A DNA stretch of 51,981 nucleotides from Lachnospiraceae bacterium (GTDB lineage Bacteria; Bacillota; Clostridia; Lachnospirales; Lachnospiraceae), in contig QXWV01000032.1 of the NCBI GenBank assembly GCA_009911195.1, positions 1-51,981 on the forward strand. The letters are read 5' to 3'. The translations under genes were made by a program, and so were the position numbers. Positions 18,125-26,235 of the stretch are shown one piece after another. Within the stretch, counting starts at the first letter, position 1. The number at the start of each line of letters is the position of its first letter. The notes under the pieces are model-generated. The model saw only the letters and a program-made list of their open reading frames with translations, did not search any database and had not been told where the DNA came from.

Positions 18125-18616
18125 ATGCATATTATACTACATCAGCCGGAAATACCGGCAAATACAGGAAACATAGGGAGGACATGCGTTGCTACGGGGA
18201 GCGCGCTGCATTTGATAGAACCCCTTGGCTTTCGGCTGAACGAGAAGGAAATCAAAAGGGCAGGGATGGATTACTGGGAGCACTTGGATGTGCGGCGATA
18301 TATCAACTTTGGGGAATTTTTAGAAAAGAACCCAGGGGCGAAGATATGGATGGCCACTACGAAGGCGAAGCAAGTGTATACGGATGTAAAGTTCGGGGAA
18401 GATGATTATATTATGTTTGGCAAGGAAAGTGCAGGAATCCCGGAGGAAATATTGGTGGACTATGAGGATACATGTATCCGCATCCCCATGTTGGATAAAA
18501 TCAGGTCTTTGAACCTATCCAATTCTGTGGCCATTGTCCTCTACGAAGCGCTGCGGCAGAATGGTTTTGGCAGCTTGCAGAGGGAAGGGGAACTGCATAG
18601 GCTGCATTGGAAGTAA
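18125..18616 (+). CDS. trmL: tRNA (cytidine(34)-2'-O)-methyltransferase
   Basis: A SPOUT-fold methyltransferase of 163 residues that modifies the wobble nucleotide of certain leucine tRNAs. The start HIILHQPEIPANTGNIGRTC is the family signature. GKESAGIPEEIL and the C-terminal knot IPMLDKIRSLNLSNSVAIVLYEA complete it. Length agrees with TrmL. It appears monocistronic, with its own promoter and a weak terminator downstream. Confidence 0.96.
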   Translation: MHIILHQPEIPANTGNIGRTCVATGSALHLIEPLGFRLNEKEIKRAGMDYWEHLDVRRYINFGEFLEKNPGAKIWMATTKAKQVYTDVKFGEDDYIMFGKESAGIPEEILVDYEDTCIRIPMLDKIRSLNLSNSVAIVLYEALRQNGFGSLQREGELHRLHWK

Positions 18617-18646
18617 ATATAGAAATTGAACATCATAACAAAATTT

Positions 18647-18665
18647 GCATATATATGCTTTTTTT
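18647..18665 (+). terminator. Weak AT-rich terminator after trmL
   Basis: The palindrome GCATATATATGC (18647-18658) is followed by seven Ts. The stem is short and AT-rich, so the efficiency is uncertain. Confidence 0.4.
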
Positions 18666-18751
18666 AGCTGATTTGTTTGTAACGAAAAGAACTTTTGCGG
18701 CACTTATGTATGAATGGGGAAAATCCCCGCAACTATGAAGCCAAAGGCTGA

Positions 18752-19300
18752 ATGGTTATATGGGAAAGAGAGGTGAGACAGAAAGCGGTGGATAAGCAGA
18801 AGGGAAGTCAATTATACGAGGAGAATGTGAAAGCTGTTTATAAATACCTGTTCTGCTTAACCCATAATGCCGATTTGGCGGAAGAACTGACCCAGGAAAC
18901 CTTTTATCAGGCGATGAAGGGGATGGATAAATTCAGAGGCGAATGCAAGATTTCTGTCTGGCTTTGCCAGATAGGGAAGAGGCTCTGGTACAAGGAACTG
19001 GAGAAAAAGCGCAGGGAAATACCGGTAGCGGAAATGGCGAAAGAAGGCGTGCAGGAAACAGGCGCTTTTGGCAGCATTGAGAATGATTATCTGCTCAATG
19101 TGGAAAAAGTGGAACTGTTCCGTATGCTGCATCATTTCGATATTACCACAAGGGAAGTGATGTACCTCAGGCTGACCGGTGAACTTAGCTTTGCTGAAAT
19201 TGGCAGCATTATGGGAAAAACGGAAAATTGGGCAAGAGTTACTTTTTACAGGGGCAAACAGAAGCTGATGAAAGGAAGAGAAGAATGGAACAACGGTTAG
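18752..19300 (+). CDS. ECF-like RNA polymerase sigma factor
   Basis: A sigma-70-family factor of about 182 residues. The sigma-2 region spans about 20-85 (KYLFCLTHNADLAEELTQET, MDKFRGECKISVWLCQIGK) and the sigma-4 HTH about 130-175 (YLRLTGELSFAEIGSIMGKT). The start is uncertain: the ATG at 18752 has a poor ribosome site, whereas a GTG at 18788 follows GAGAGGTGAG and would give about 170 residues. Its 3' end overlaps the anti-sigma gene by 16 bases, so the two are coupled. The 135-base gap upstream contains TTTGTTTGTAACGAAAAG, similar to the trmL operator region. Confidence 0.88.
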   Translation: MVIWEREVRQKAVDKQKGSQLYEENVKAVYKYLFCLTHNADLAEELTQETFYQAMKGMDKFRGECKISVWLCQIGKRLWYKELEKKRREIPVAEMAKEGVQETGAFGSIENDYLLNVEKVELFRMLHHFDITTREVMYLRLTGELSFAEIGSIMGKTENWARVTFYRGKQKLMKGREEWNNG

Positions 19301-20037
19301 TATGCGATACAGTAAGGGATTTGCTCCCCATGTATATCGACCAGATGACCAGCGATACTACGAACAGGTCTATGGAGGAGCATATGGAAAGCTGTGGGGA
19401 ATGCAGGGCGGTGATGGAGCAGATGAAGCAGCCCGTCCAGGCGGAGACAGCGCCGGAGGTAAAAGAATTTAAAAAATTTTTAAAAGAGTCGAAAAAAAGA
19501 ATGAGATGGTTTTACTGGTTTATGGCGGCTGCCGCGATGATTGCGGTGCTGACATGCTTTATTGTAAACTTGGCAACGGAAAAGGGGCTTTCTTGGTTCT
19601 ATATTGTTTGCATGGGGATTGGGACTGCGTATTTTCCGGCGTATGTGTTTATTGTTTCGCATAAGCATAAATTTGAGAAAGCGCTGGCGGCTTTAAGCGT
19701 CTGCGTTATCGGACTGGTTGGAACGGTGCAAGTTGTATTGTATCACTTGATGGGGATAGGAGACATATGGTTTTGGAAACTTGGCCTGCCGATAGTTTCC
19801 TATTGGCTGGTGGCTGTATGGATGGGGGTATTTTTCCGGATTATTTTCCATTGTAATTGGCTGTATGCCATTGCCGTAATAGCGCTCTTGGCCATACCCA
19901 GCAATTATTATACGAACCGGTTAGTGGGATGTTATGAAGGGATTTTTGATTTTTTTGAAAATTTTATTTCCAATGGGCTGGGAAATCTGTTGTTGGCAAT
20001 TATCCTGCTATGCTGTGCGAAGTGGTGGGATAGATAG
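19285..20037 (+). CDS. Zinc-finger anti-sigma factor, multipass membrane protein
   Basis: A protein of about 250 residues. The N-terminal cytoplasmic part (1-75) has an anti-sigma zinc-finger (zf-HC2) pattern, with CDTVRDLLPMYID and then HMESCGEC supplying His and two Cys. After a charged linker come about five transmembrane helices (from about residue 73). The ATG at 19285 is inside the sigma gene's 3' end and follows GGAAGAG, typical of sigma/anti-sigma coupling. It likely holds the upstream sigma factor at the membrane until a signal; the signal is unknown. Confidence 0.85.
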   Translation: MEQRLVCDTVRDLLPMYIDQMTSDTTNRSMEEHMESCGECRAVMEQMKQPVQAETAPEVKEFKKFLKESKKRMRWFYWFMAAAAMIAVLTCFIVNLATEKGLSWFYIVCMGIGTAYFPAYVFIVSHKHKFEKALAALSVCVIGLVGTVQVVLYHLMGIGDIWFWKLGLPIVSYWLVAVWMGVFFRIIFHCNWLYAIAVIALLAIPSNYYTNRLVGCYEGIFDFFENFISNGLGNLLLAIILLCCAKWWDR

Positions 20038-20064
20038 AAAGAGGAAAAGGGAGAACGAACAGAA

Positions 20065-20250
20065 ATGGAGAACGGGTATTTCAATGAGGCACTTTCTAAT
20101 TTTACAAAAGATTTTGCTTACGGAGGGGCAATTCGGCATTTGGTGGATAAAGGGTATACAGTGGACCGGATTGTGAAAGAGTTCGGCTATCCCCTTTCCA
20201 GGGAGAGCATTGAGAAGATGGTGGAGGAATATCGGAAGAGTAAGGGGTGA
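20065..20250 (+). CDS. Conserved-looking small protein, 61 residues
   Basis: A soluble 61-residue protein (ALSNFTKDFAYGGAIRHL, then VDKGYTVDRIVKEFGYPL). The GGAIRHLxDxGYT pattern and HTH-like spacing suggest a real family, but I cannot name it. It starts 27 bases after the anti-sigma gene on the same strand, preceded by GGGAGAACGAAC, so it is probably the third gene of the sigma operon. Confidence 0.6.
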   Translation: MENGYFNEALSNFTKDFAYGGAIRHLVDKGYTVDRIVKEFGYPLSRESIEKMVEEYRKSKG

Positions 20251-20255
20251 GTCGG

Positions 20256-20296
20256 TTTTGCCTATCATGAAGCACATCGATGCCTTGATAGCAAAA
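20256..20296. terminator. Hairpin between convergent transcripts
   Basis: TTTTGCCTATCA (20256-20267) pairs with TGATAGCAAAA (20286-20296) with one bulged base. It lies between the small-protein gene and the MATE gene, which converge. There is no clear T-run, so termination is only presumed. Confidence 0.35.
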
Positions 20297-20315
20297 GAAA
20301 AGGCGGTGCCGGCAC

Positions 20316-21674
20316 TCATAACCTCTTCCACACCACCGCAATCATTGTAAAATAGCAGGCCAGCCCGCCGATGATATTAGTCACAGGCTCTGCCGCCAGA
20401 ACACCTACGATGCCCATATCCCATAAGCGGGGCAGGACAAGGATTAGCGGCACGCCTAAAATTGCTTTGCGAAACAGCGAGAAAAATACAGCCTGTTTTG
20501 CCTTTCCTAAACTTACAAATACGGTTTGGCCCACATACTGAAAAGCCATAAAGAAAAACAGCGCAAAATGCCAGCGCATGGAAACGGCCGCTACTTTCAT
20601 CAGTTCTGCCTCGCCGTTAAAAAATCCAATAATAAACTGGGGGAATGCCATCAAGACAGCCCATACTCCTACTGAATACCATACAGTTACCCTGCGGATA
20701 AAACGGATGCCCGTCTTTATCCGTTCATTTTGCCCTGCGCCGTAATTATAGCCCAGTACAGGCTGGGCGCCCTGGGTAAAGCCCAGTATAGGCATCTGTA
20801 CTACTTCCCTTACAGAGTAAATGATAGTCATCGCCCCCACATAAAGGTCGCCTCCATAAAACTGCAATGATGCATTGCAGAATATTTGTACCAGACTGTT
20901 TGTTATAGACATAGTGAATCCTGAAAGCCCTAAGGAGAGAATCTGTTTCACCAATGCCCCTTGTAGCCGCAGCCCGGAAAAACTCAGCCGTAGGATGGCT
21001 TTTTTCCCGCCTAAAAACAATAGAACCCATACCGCGGATACAAACTGTGAAAGGATTGTTGCAGCTGCAGCCCCCTGTACGCCCAGTTTCAGCCCGAAAA
21101 TGAACAGGGGGTCTAAAATCAAATTTAAAAAGGCGCCGATTATGACCGTCAGCATTCCCGTTTTTGCGAACCCCTGGGATTCGATAAAAGGATTCATGCC
21201 AAGTCCAAGCATCACAAATAAATTCCCCGCCAGATAGACATCCATATAGGCATTGGCATAAAGGATTGTCTCATCGCTGGCGCCGAAAAGATATAGAAGC
21301 GGTGTTTTATAAAGATAACCTAAAACAGTTAAAGCTATCCCGAATACAATCAGCAATGTCAACGAATTCCCCATGATTTGCTGCGCTTTTTTTTCATTTC
21401 CCCGCCCCCGTTCAATGGAACACAGCGGTGCGCCGCCGCTTCCGCAAAGATTGGCAAAGGCGTTGATAATTGTGATAATTGGGAAGGCTACACCCACACC
21501 TGTCAGCGCTAGCCTCCCGTCGCCCGGCATATGCCCCAGATACATCCTGTCTACAATATTATATAAAACATTGACAAGCTGTGCCAGTATCATTGGCATT
21601 GAGAGCCGGACAATGCTGCCGGATACAGAGCCTTTTGTAAAATCATGCCTTCTGTCCGTATTCCGTAAAGCCAT
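20316..21674 (-). CDS. MATE-family multidrug/toxin efflux transporter
   Basis: An integral membrane antiporter of about 452 residues with 12 predicted helices. SMPMILAQLVNVLYNIVDRMYLG and TGVGVAFPI at the N-terminus, and ESQGFAKTGM and GVQGAAAATILSQ in the middle, are MATE hallmarks. Substrates are typically cationic compounds exported with Na+ or H+. The start at 21674 (ATG) is preferred; a TTG at 21701 overlapping the previous gene's stop is possible. It ends the minus-strand signalling operon, whose link with an exporter is unexplained. Confidence 0.92.
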   Translation of the reverse strand: MALRNTDRRHDFTKGSVSGSIVRLSMPMILAQLVNVLYNIVDRMYLGHMPGDGRLALTGVGVAFPIITIINAFANLCGSGGAPLCSIERGRGNEKKAQQIMGNSLTLLIVFGIALTVLGYLYKTPLLYLFGASDETILYANAYMDVYLAGNLFVMLGLGMNPFIESQGFAKTGMLTVIIGAFLNLILDPLFIFGLKLGVQGAAAATILSQFVSAVWVLLFLGGKKAILRLSFSGLRLQGALVKQILSLGLSGFTMSITNSLVQIFCNASLQFYGGDLYVGAMTIIYSVREVVQMPILGFTQGAQPVLGYNYGAGQNERIKTGIRFIRRVTVWYSVGVWAVLMAFPQFIIGFFNGEAELMKVAAVSMRWHFALFFFMAFQYVGQTVFVSLGKAKQAVFFSLFRKAILGVPLILVLPRLWDMGIVGVLAAEPVTNIIGGLACYFTMIAVVWKRL

Positions 21675-21697
21675 AGAACGCCTATGACGCCCTACAG

Positions 21698-22060
21698 TCA
21701 AGACAGTGCCTGCTCAAAGACTTTAAGCAGTTGTTCTTTATGAAAAGGTTTATCCACAAAGCCTTTTGCACCGATAGCTTTGGCCCTTTCAAAAGTATCA
21801 TCATAAGCCAGGGATGAGACCATAATAATTCTTGCATCCGGATGCTTCCTCAGAATATGCTCTGAAGCATCCAGTCCGTCCATCCCCTGCATAATAATGT
21901 CCATTGTCACTATATCAGGGTTTATTTCATCATATTGTGCAATAGCATCTTCGCCGCTTCTGCAATATGCCACGATTTCATAATCCGTACCCTCAAGGAC
22001 ATCACCTAACTGAACCCGGACAAGCCGGGAATCATCTACTATCATAACTCTTTTTTTCAT
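21698..22060 (-). CDS. CheY-like single-domain response regulator
   Basis: A 120-residue receiver domain without an output domain. It has the acidic pair DD at 9-10, phospho-acceptor Asp54 (VTMDIIMQGMDG), a conserved Ser near 82 (VSS) and Lys in VDKPF. It is encoded next to a CheX-like phosphatase, which suggests rapid dephosphorylation as in chemotaxis. However, no flagellar or other chemotaxis gene is seen nearby. Confidence 0.93.
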   Translation of the reverse strand: MKKRVMIVDDSRLVRVQLGDVLEGTDYEIVAYCRSGEDAIAQYDEINPDIVTMDIIMQGMDGLDASEHILRKHPDARIIMVSSLAYDDTFERAKAIGAKGFVDKPFHKEQLLKVFEQALS

Positions 22061-22078
22061 TTCATATGCTCCCTTCTC

Positions 22079-22567
22079 TCAGGCTTCATCTGAAACAGCC
22101 TCGTCCTCATCGGAACAAGGCACAAGGTGAATTAACTGTGCGCCTCCGCAGCCCTCATCGGAATATGTGAGTACGAATTGTATTTCACGGCCTTCTGGTT
22201 CATAACGCCCCCGATAAAACACAGGGGGTCCAAAATGAGCCGGAACCTGCGTAGCCCGGAACATGGCTCCGGCTATCCTGCCGCAGAGTACATTGAAATA
22301 TTCTTTGCTGAACTCCTCCAAATCTTCGGGGCTAATAGATTCCTCATGAAAGGAATTACATGCCATGCGGTATAGCAGCCCGGTATCGGCACAGAGGGTA
22401 AGGCTGGTGTGAAACCCTCTGTCAAAGGTAATCTGAACAGTGCAAAGGTCTTTCCCTGGTGACTGTTCGCCATGATGCAGACGCACGCCTGCAGTACGCT
22501 CTGTTACATCCTGAACCGCCTGGTCCAGTATCTGCTCAAGCTCCTCCCTTGCCAGTGCAGTATTCAT
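22079..22567 (-). CDS. CheX/CheC-like response-regulator phosphatase
   Basis: A protein of 162 residues. The segment EEFSKEYFNVLCGRIAG fits the CheC/CheX/FliY active-site pattern with Glu89, Asn92 and Gly96 (ExxNxxxG). The C-terminal beta-rich half and acidic tail (SDEDEAVSDEA) are less conserved. Such proteins dephosphorylate CheY-type regulators. Two candidate targets flank it (21698 and 22591). It has a single active-site helix, closer to CheX than to two-site CheC. Confidence 0.75.
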   Translation of the reverse strand: MNTALAREELEQILDQAVQDVTERTAGVRLHHGEQSPGKDLCTVQITFDRGFHTSLTLCADTGLLYRMACNSFHEESISPEDLEEFSKEYFNVLCGRIAGAMFRATQVPAHFGPPVFYRGRYEPEGREIQFVLTYSDEGCGGAQLIHLVPCSDEDEAVSDEA

Positions 22568-22590
22568 TTATAAATCCCCTCTCTCTTTTG

Positions 22591-23004
22591 TCAAAATTTT
22601 ATACGATTTTGTTCTCTTTGTTCAAAAGCCCGGTTGATTCTTTGCAGCAGGGCACCGGTATTAAATGGTTTCAGTATATAATCGCAGATTCCTAACTTGG
22701 CGCTTTCCATAACAACGTTCTTATCCTCAACACCAGTAAGCATAATTACCGGTATGTCAGCCGTATCTTCCATAGCACGTATTACCTGAAGTGTTTCGAT
22801 GCCGTTTATTTTTGGCATTTGAATGTCCAGCAGGATAAGGTCAGGCTTCTCCTGGTTCAGATATTTTAAGACCCGCGCCCCTGAATTGACAGTAATCACC
22901 TCATAATCATTACTCAGGATATCCGAAATCCGCGTTAAGACCATAGCAGTATCGTCTACCGCTAAAATGCGCTTTTTAGAATGTCTGGCTTCTACTCTGT
23001 TCAT
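22591..23004 (-). CDS. Single-domain response regulator
   Basis: A 137-residue receiver domain: acidic pair at 17-18 (AVDDTAMV), phospho-acceptor Asp60 (LILLDIQMP), Thr in MLTG and Lys in LKPFN. A short basic tail follows and there is no DNA-binding domain. Its start overlaps the kinase stop (ATGA at 23001-23004), so it is translationally coupled to the hybrid kinase and probably accepts phosphate from it. Confidence 0.93.
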   Translation of the reverse strand: MNRVEARHSKKRILAVDDTAMVLTRISDILSNDYEVITVNSGARVLKYLNQEKPDLILLDIQMPKINGIETLQVIRAMEDTADIPVIMLTGVEDKNVVMESAKLGICDYILKPFNTGALLQRINRAFEQREQNRIKF

Positions 23005-25856
23005 GTATATCCTTCCTCCTTTTCAAGTTTTTTTAGAAGTTGACCCAACAGTTCTTCGGCATTGTCATCCTCATATAACCTCAACTGCTCCTGTATCTGC
23101 AAAAGATACTCCTCTGCGTCCTTTGGCAATTCATGAAGCAACATTGATTCTACCTGTTCCGAACACTCCCGGGAATGAAAGTGTTCCAATTCTTCCAGGG
23201 CTGCCATTATCTGTTCCCTCAATTGCTGTATTGGCAGACAAGGAAGCTTTTCTTTTTTTTCATTCTTCTGGCCGCGCTGTTCCAAAAAATGACCGATATT
23301 CTCCAGAAGTGTTTCATATTCGGCAATCAAAGATGGGAATTGCTCGGAGATAAATTCCCGGTCTTCCTGTGCGGCGGCATTCTCATGTGCACGGGCCATA
23401 GCTGAGACATCTATAGCCCCAATATTGGCGGATGCGCTTTTGAGCCCATGAACTTCTATCTGATAACGTAATATATCTGATTCTACCAGCTCGTGAAGTA
23501 GCTTTATTTTGCGTTTGCCATCCATGCAGTAAAGTTCCAGCAAATCGGTAAAGCCTTCTTCATCGCCGGAATAGTATTGCATTGCGGCATTCATATCCAC
23601 GCCATCTATCTGAAAGTCTGCCGGGTCCAGCGGCTTGAATTCCTCTTCTTTGTCTTCTATTTGCCTGTACTTCTCCGGTACCCAGCGCAGCAAAAGCTGA
23701 TTCAACGCTTTCCTGTCAAGGGGTTTGGCAATAAAATCCTGAAAACCGCACTTCAGAAAATGTTCCCGCATCCCTTCCATAGCATTGGCGGTCAATGCTA
23801 CCATCACAGGGGTCGTTCCGTTTTCTCCGCAATCCCTGCGGATAATTTCTGCGGCTTCAATGCCATCCATGCCAGGCATCATATGGTCCATAAAAATAAT
23901 ATCATACCGGGTGGAATGCACCAGTTCGATAGCCTCTGGCCCACTTTCTGCCTCGGTCAAATCAAAAGCATAGTTTTTCAAAAAGCCTCTGGCCACCTTG
24001 CGGTTGATTACATTATCATCTACAATGAGCACTTTCACACCTGGTGCGGTAAAAGCATCCGTAATTTTATGTTCCGTTTGCGGAATGGTTGGCATTTCCG
24101 AAACAGGGCGTCTATCTACAATTTTTTGTGGAATAGAGATGGTAACTGTGGTTCCTTTGCCATAGGTACTTTCTACTTCAATGGTGCCTCCCATTAATTC
24201 TACAAGATTCTTCACAATGGCAAGGCCCAGCCCAGTGCCTTCAGCACTCCGGTTTCGCTTAGAATCGACCTGTTTGAAGTCATCAAAGATTTTACCCAGG
24301 TCTTCTTCCCGGATGCCGCAACCCGTGTCTTCCACATGGAAAATGAGCAATTCCTCATCCGTATTCCTTCCGGCTTTTCCCGTAATATATGCGCGTACAT
24401 ATCCTTTTTCTGTAAACTTTATGGCATTGCTGAGAATGTTGATTAAAATCTGTTTGATTCTGACATCATCGCCATTGTAGCGGCAAGGGATATTTTCGTC
24501 ACACTCATATTTCAGGATTAGCCCCCTCTGGGAGGCTGCCATATCCATCATTCCTATAACTTCATCTGCCATAACTTTTATGTAGTAATCCACATATACC
24601 AGTTCCATTTTGCCTGCTTCCACCTTGGACAGGTCCAAAATATCATTGATAATGGCCAGCAGATTTTTTGCGGCAGACTGTACATCCTTGGCATGGGCAT
24701 AAATCTCAGTATCCCCACATTCTTCCATGATAATATCATTCAGCCCGATGATGGCATTCATCGGAGTCCGTATTTCGTGGGACATATTGGCAAGAAATTC
24801 GCTTTTTGCGATGCTGGCTTTCTCGGCCTGACGCCGCACGCGCTTAATCTCATTGATATAAGCCTTTACATCTGTCATATCCAGAATCAAAATGACACAG
24901 CCCTTTATCTTGCCGTTTTCATCTATGATATGTTTACTATGGCTTTCATAGTACTGCTCATTAATCGAAAAACTTTGAGGAATGTCCTCATTGAGCATTT
25001 CCTCTTGGAATCCTTCCACTACACGGATATTCTCTCCCGGCTTATGGGTAGGCAGACTGGTAAAGATATTCGCCGCTGCCCTGTTATAGCTGACTAACCG
25101 GTCATGGTCATCCAATGCGATAACGCCATCGCCCAGGTTTTCCAGAACTTTTTCTGCTGCCAGATGGCGGAAATCATAATTGCGGCGTCCCCAGACTACG
25201 ATGACCACCATGGACATGGATATTGCCAATGTCACAGGCGTGAAGTCAAAGACTATCACAAGTTTACAAACATAGGCTATCAGCATAATGACAGGTAAAG
25301 TGGAAATCACGAGGATAGTCCAATACTGGCGGTTGGCGTGATGGCGGTCCGAACGATTGTGGATGGAGCGTCCCAATGTATATATACAAAGGGCATAAGG
25401 TATGATGATTCGGGTGAACAAAAAAAACACATATAATGGGCCATAGGTGATGCTGATGTGATAAAACCCATTCGCATCCGCCATCCATTGGACATCCTGA
25501 TAGAAAAGTCCATGCCAGTTAAAAATTGCCGAAGGCAGGACAAAAAAGCTAATTACGGATAAAGTCCTTAAAAACTTTTTTGGTGGGGCAACATAACAAT
25601 AAAGATAAATAAACCAGGAATAACATAGCGGCACAAAAGCAGAACCCACATTTTCTATGGCTACTGCCGTCATGGCAGCTTCCACAGTAGGTGCGAGCAG
25701 TTCCAATAGGTACCCCACATTTTGTACTAATGAGCCGCACATAATGAGGATTAGCAGTTTTTGCTCTTTGGCCCCGTCCCCATTTAGCAGAAGGAACAAA
25801 GCTATAACAGTCAGGCATATGCCAAAACACTCCAATACGATGACTAAGTTTACCAT
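23001..25856 (-). CDS. Hybrid sensor kinase: 7TM-PAS-HisKA-HATPase-REC-HPt
   Basis: A membrane phosphorelay kinase of about 951 residues. Order: seven N-terminal helices (about 1-225) resembling the 7TM histidine-kinase sensor; a PAS domain (about 235-335, LENLGDGVIALDDHDRLVSY); HisKA with FLANMSHEIRTPMNAIIG (phospho-His about 360); HATPase_c (N-box NILSNAIKF, VEDTGCGI, GTGLGLAIV); a receiver with Asp about 657 (FMDHMMPGMDG); and an HPt domain with HGLKSASANIG (His about 803). A coiled, acidic C-terminus completes it. The ATG at 25856 follows AAAGG; an upstream in-frame start at 25940 lacks a ribosome site. The full relay probably ends on the small regulators encoded next. Confidence 0.93.
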   Translation of the reverse strand: MVNLVIVLECFGICLTVIALFLLLNGDGAKEQKLLILIMCGSLVQNVGYLLELLAPTVEAAMTAVAIENVGSAFVPLCYSWFIYLYCYVAPPKKFLRTLSVISFFVLPSAIFNWHGLFYQDVQWMADANGFYHISITYGPLYVFFLFTRIIIPYALCIYTLGRSIHNRSDRHHANRQYWTILVISTLPVIMLIAYVCKLVIVFDFTPVTLAISMSMVVIVVWGRRNYDFRHLAAEKVLENLGDGVIALDDHDRLVSYNRAAANIFTSLPTHKPGENIRVVEGFQEEMLNEDIPQSFSINEQYYESHSKHIIDENGKIKGCVILILDMTDVKAYINEIKRVRRQAEKASIAKSEFLANMSHEIRTPMNAIIGLNDIIMEECGDTEIYAHAKDVQSAAKNLLAIINDILDLSKVEAGKMELVYVDYYIKVMADEVIGMMDMAASQRGLILKYECDENIPCRYNGDDVRIKQILINILSNAIKFTEKGYVRAYITGKAGRNTDEELLIFHVEDTGCGIREEDLGKIFDDFKQVDSKRNRSAEGTGLGLAIVKNLVELMGGTIEVESTYGKGTTVTISIPQKIVDRRPVSEMPTIPQTEHKITDAFTAPGVKVLIVDDNVINRKVARGFLKNYAFDLTEAESGPEAIELVHSTRYDIIFMDHMMPGMDGIEAAEIIRRDCGENGTTPVMVALTANAMEGMREHFLKCGFQDFIAKPLDRKALNQLLLRWVPEKYRQIEDKEEEFKPLDPADFQIDGVDMNAAMQYYSGDEEGFTDLLELYCMDGKRKIKLLHELVESDILRYQIEVHGLKSASANIGAIDVSAMARAHENAAAQEDREFISEQFPSLIAEYETLLENIGHFLEQRGQKNEKKEKLPCLPIQQLREQIMAALEELEHFHSRECSEQVESMLLHELPKDAEEYLLQIQEQLRLYEDDNAEELLGQLLKKLEKEEGYT

Positions 25857-25988
25857 ATTACCTTTCCGCCCCACTTGCGGCTTTATCGGCCGAGATGATG
25901 GCATTTTATTTATTTCCGCAGGCAATAGGCCGGATATCATGCTGTTGGGATATATGGCGAATGCCGTAGGATATTTTATACTAAAAAT

Positions 25989-26017
25989 ACAATATTACAA
26001 TTTTGCTATTGTGTCAA
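25989..26017 (-). promoter_or_regulatory. Promoter of the hybrid-kinase operon with flanking operator
   Basis: On the minus strand TTGACA (plus 26012-26017) is 17 bp from TATTGT (plus 25989-25994). A perfect inverted repeat TTGCTATT/AATAGCAA (26003-26010 and 26020-26027) brackets the -35 box and may be an operator. It lies in the 379-base gap 25857-26235, which also contains the long inverted repeat and the glnA promoter. Confidence 0.5.
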
Positions 26018-26034
26018 GAAATAGCAACAGGGAC

Positions 26035-26114
26035 ACGGAAATCAATTTTTATAGGCAGCGCAGCGGGCAGGACCTTTGGCCCATGCAGTGTTGCCCATGA
26101 AAATTGATTTCCGT
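26035..26114. repeat. 15-bp inverted repeat with 50-base loop upstream of glnA
   Basis: ACGGAAATCAATTTT (26035-26049) is perfectly complementary to 26100-26114. Just inside, GGCA and TGCC can extend the stem with one mismatch. It lies between the divergent kinase and glnA promoters. It could be a structured RNA, an operator or a small repeat; no open reading frame explains it. Confidence 0.6.
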
Positions 26115-26134
26115 ATCTAAAACAAAAAGAATAG

Positions 26135-26163
26135 TGCATAAGTCCATCAGGATATGTTATAAT
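26135..26163 (+). promoter_or_regulatory. glnA promoter
   Basis: A perfect TATAAT (26158-26163) with a 17-bp spacer to a weak TGCATA -35. The transcript would start about 65 bases before the coding start. Confidence 0.5.
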
Positions 26164-26235
26164 AGTCTCACTATGCAGCGCATAAAATGTGGGTATATAA
26201 TGAAGAAGAACAGATAGGAAAAGGAAGGGGTTATT

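Noticed and set aside
18690-18730. CCCCGCAACTATGAAGCC upstream of the sigma gene, resembling the conserved core of cobalamin riboswitches
   Set aside because: Only this core is similar. The surrounding region is too short (about 90 bases) and lacks the upstream GGUG pairing element and the kissing-loop arms of the family, and a sigma-factor target would be unusual.
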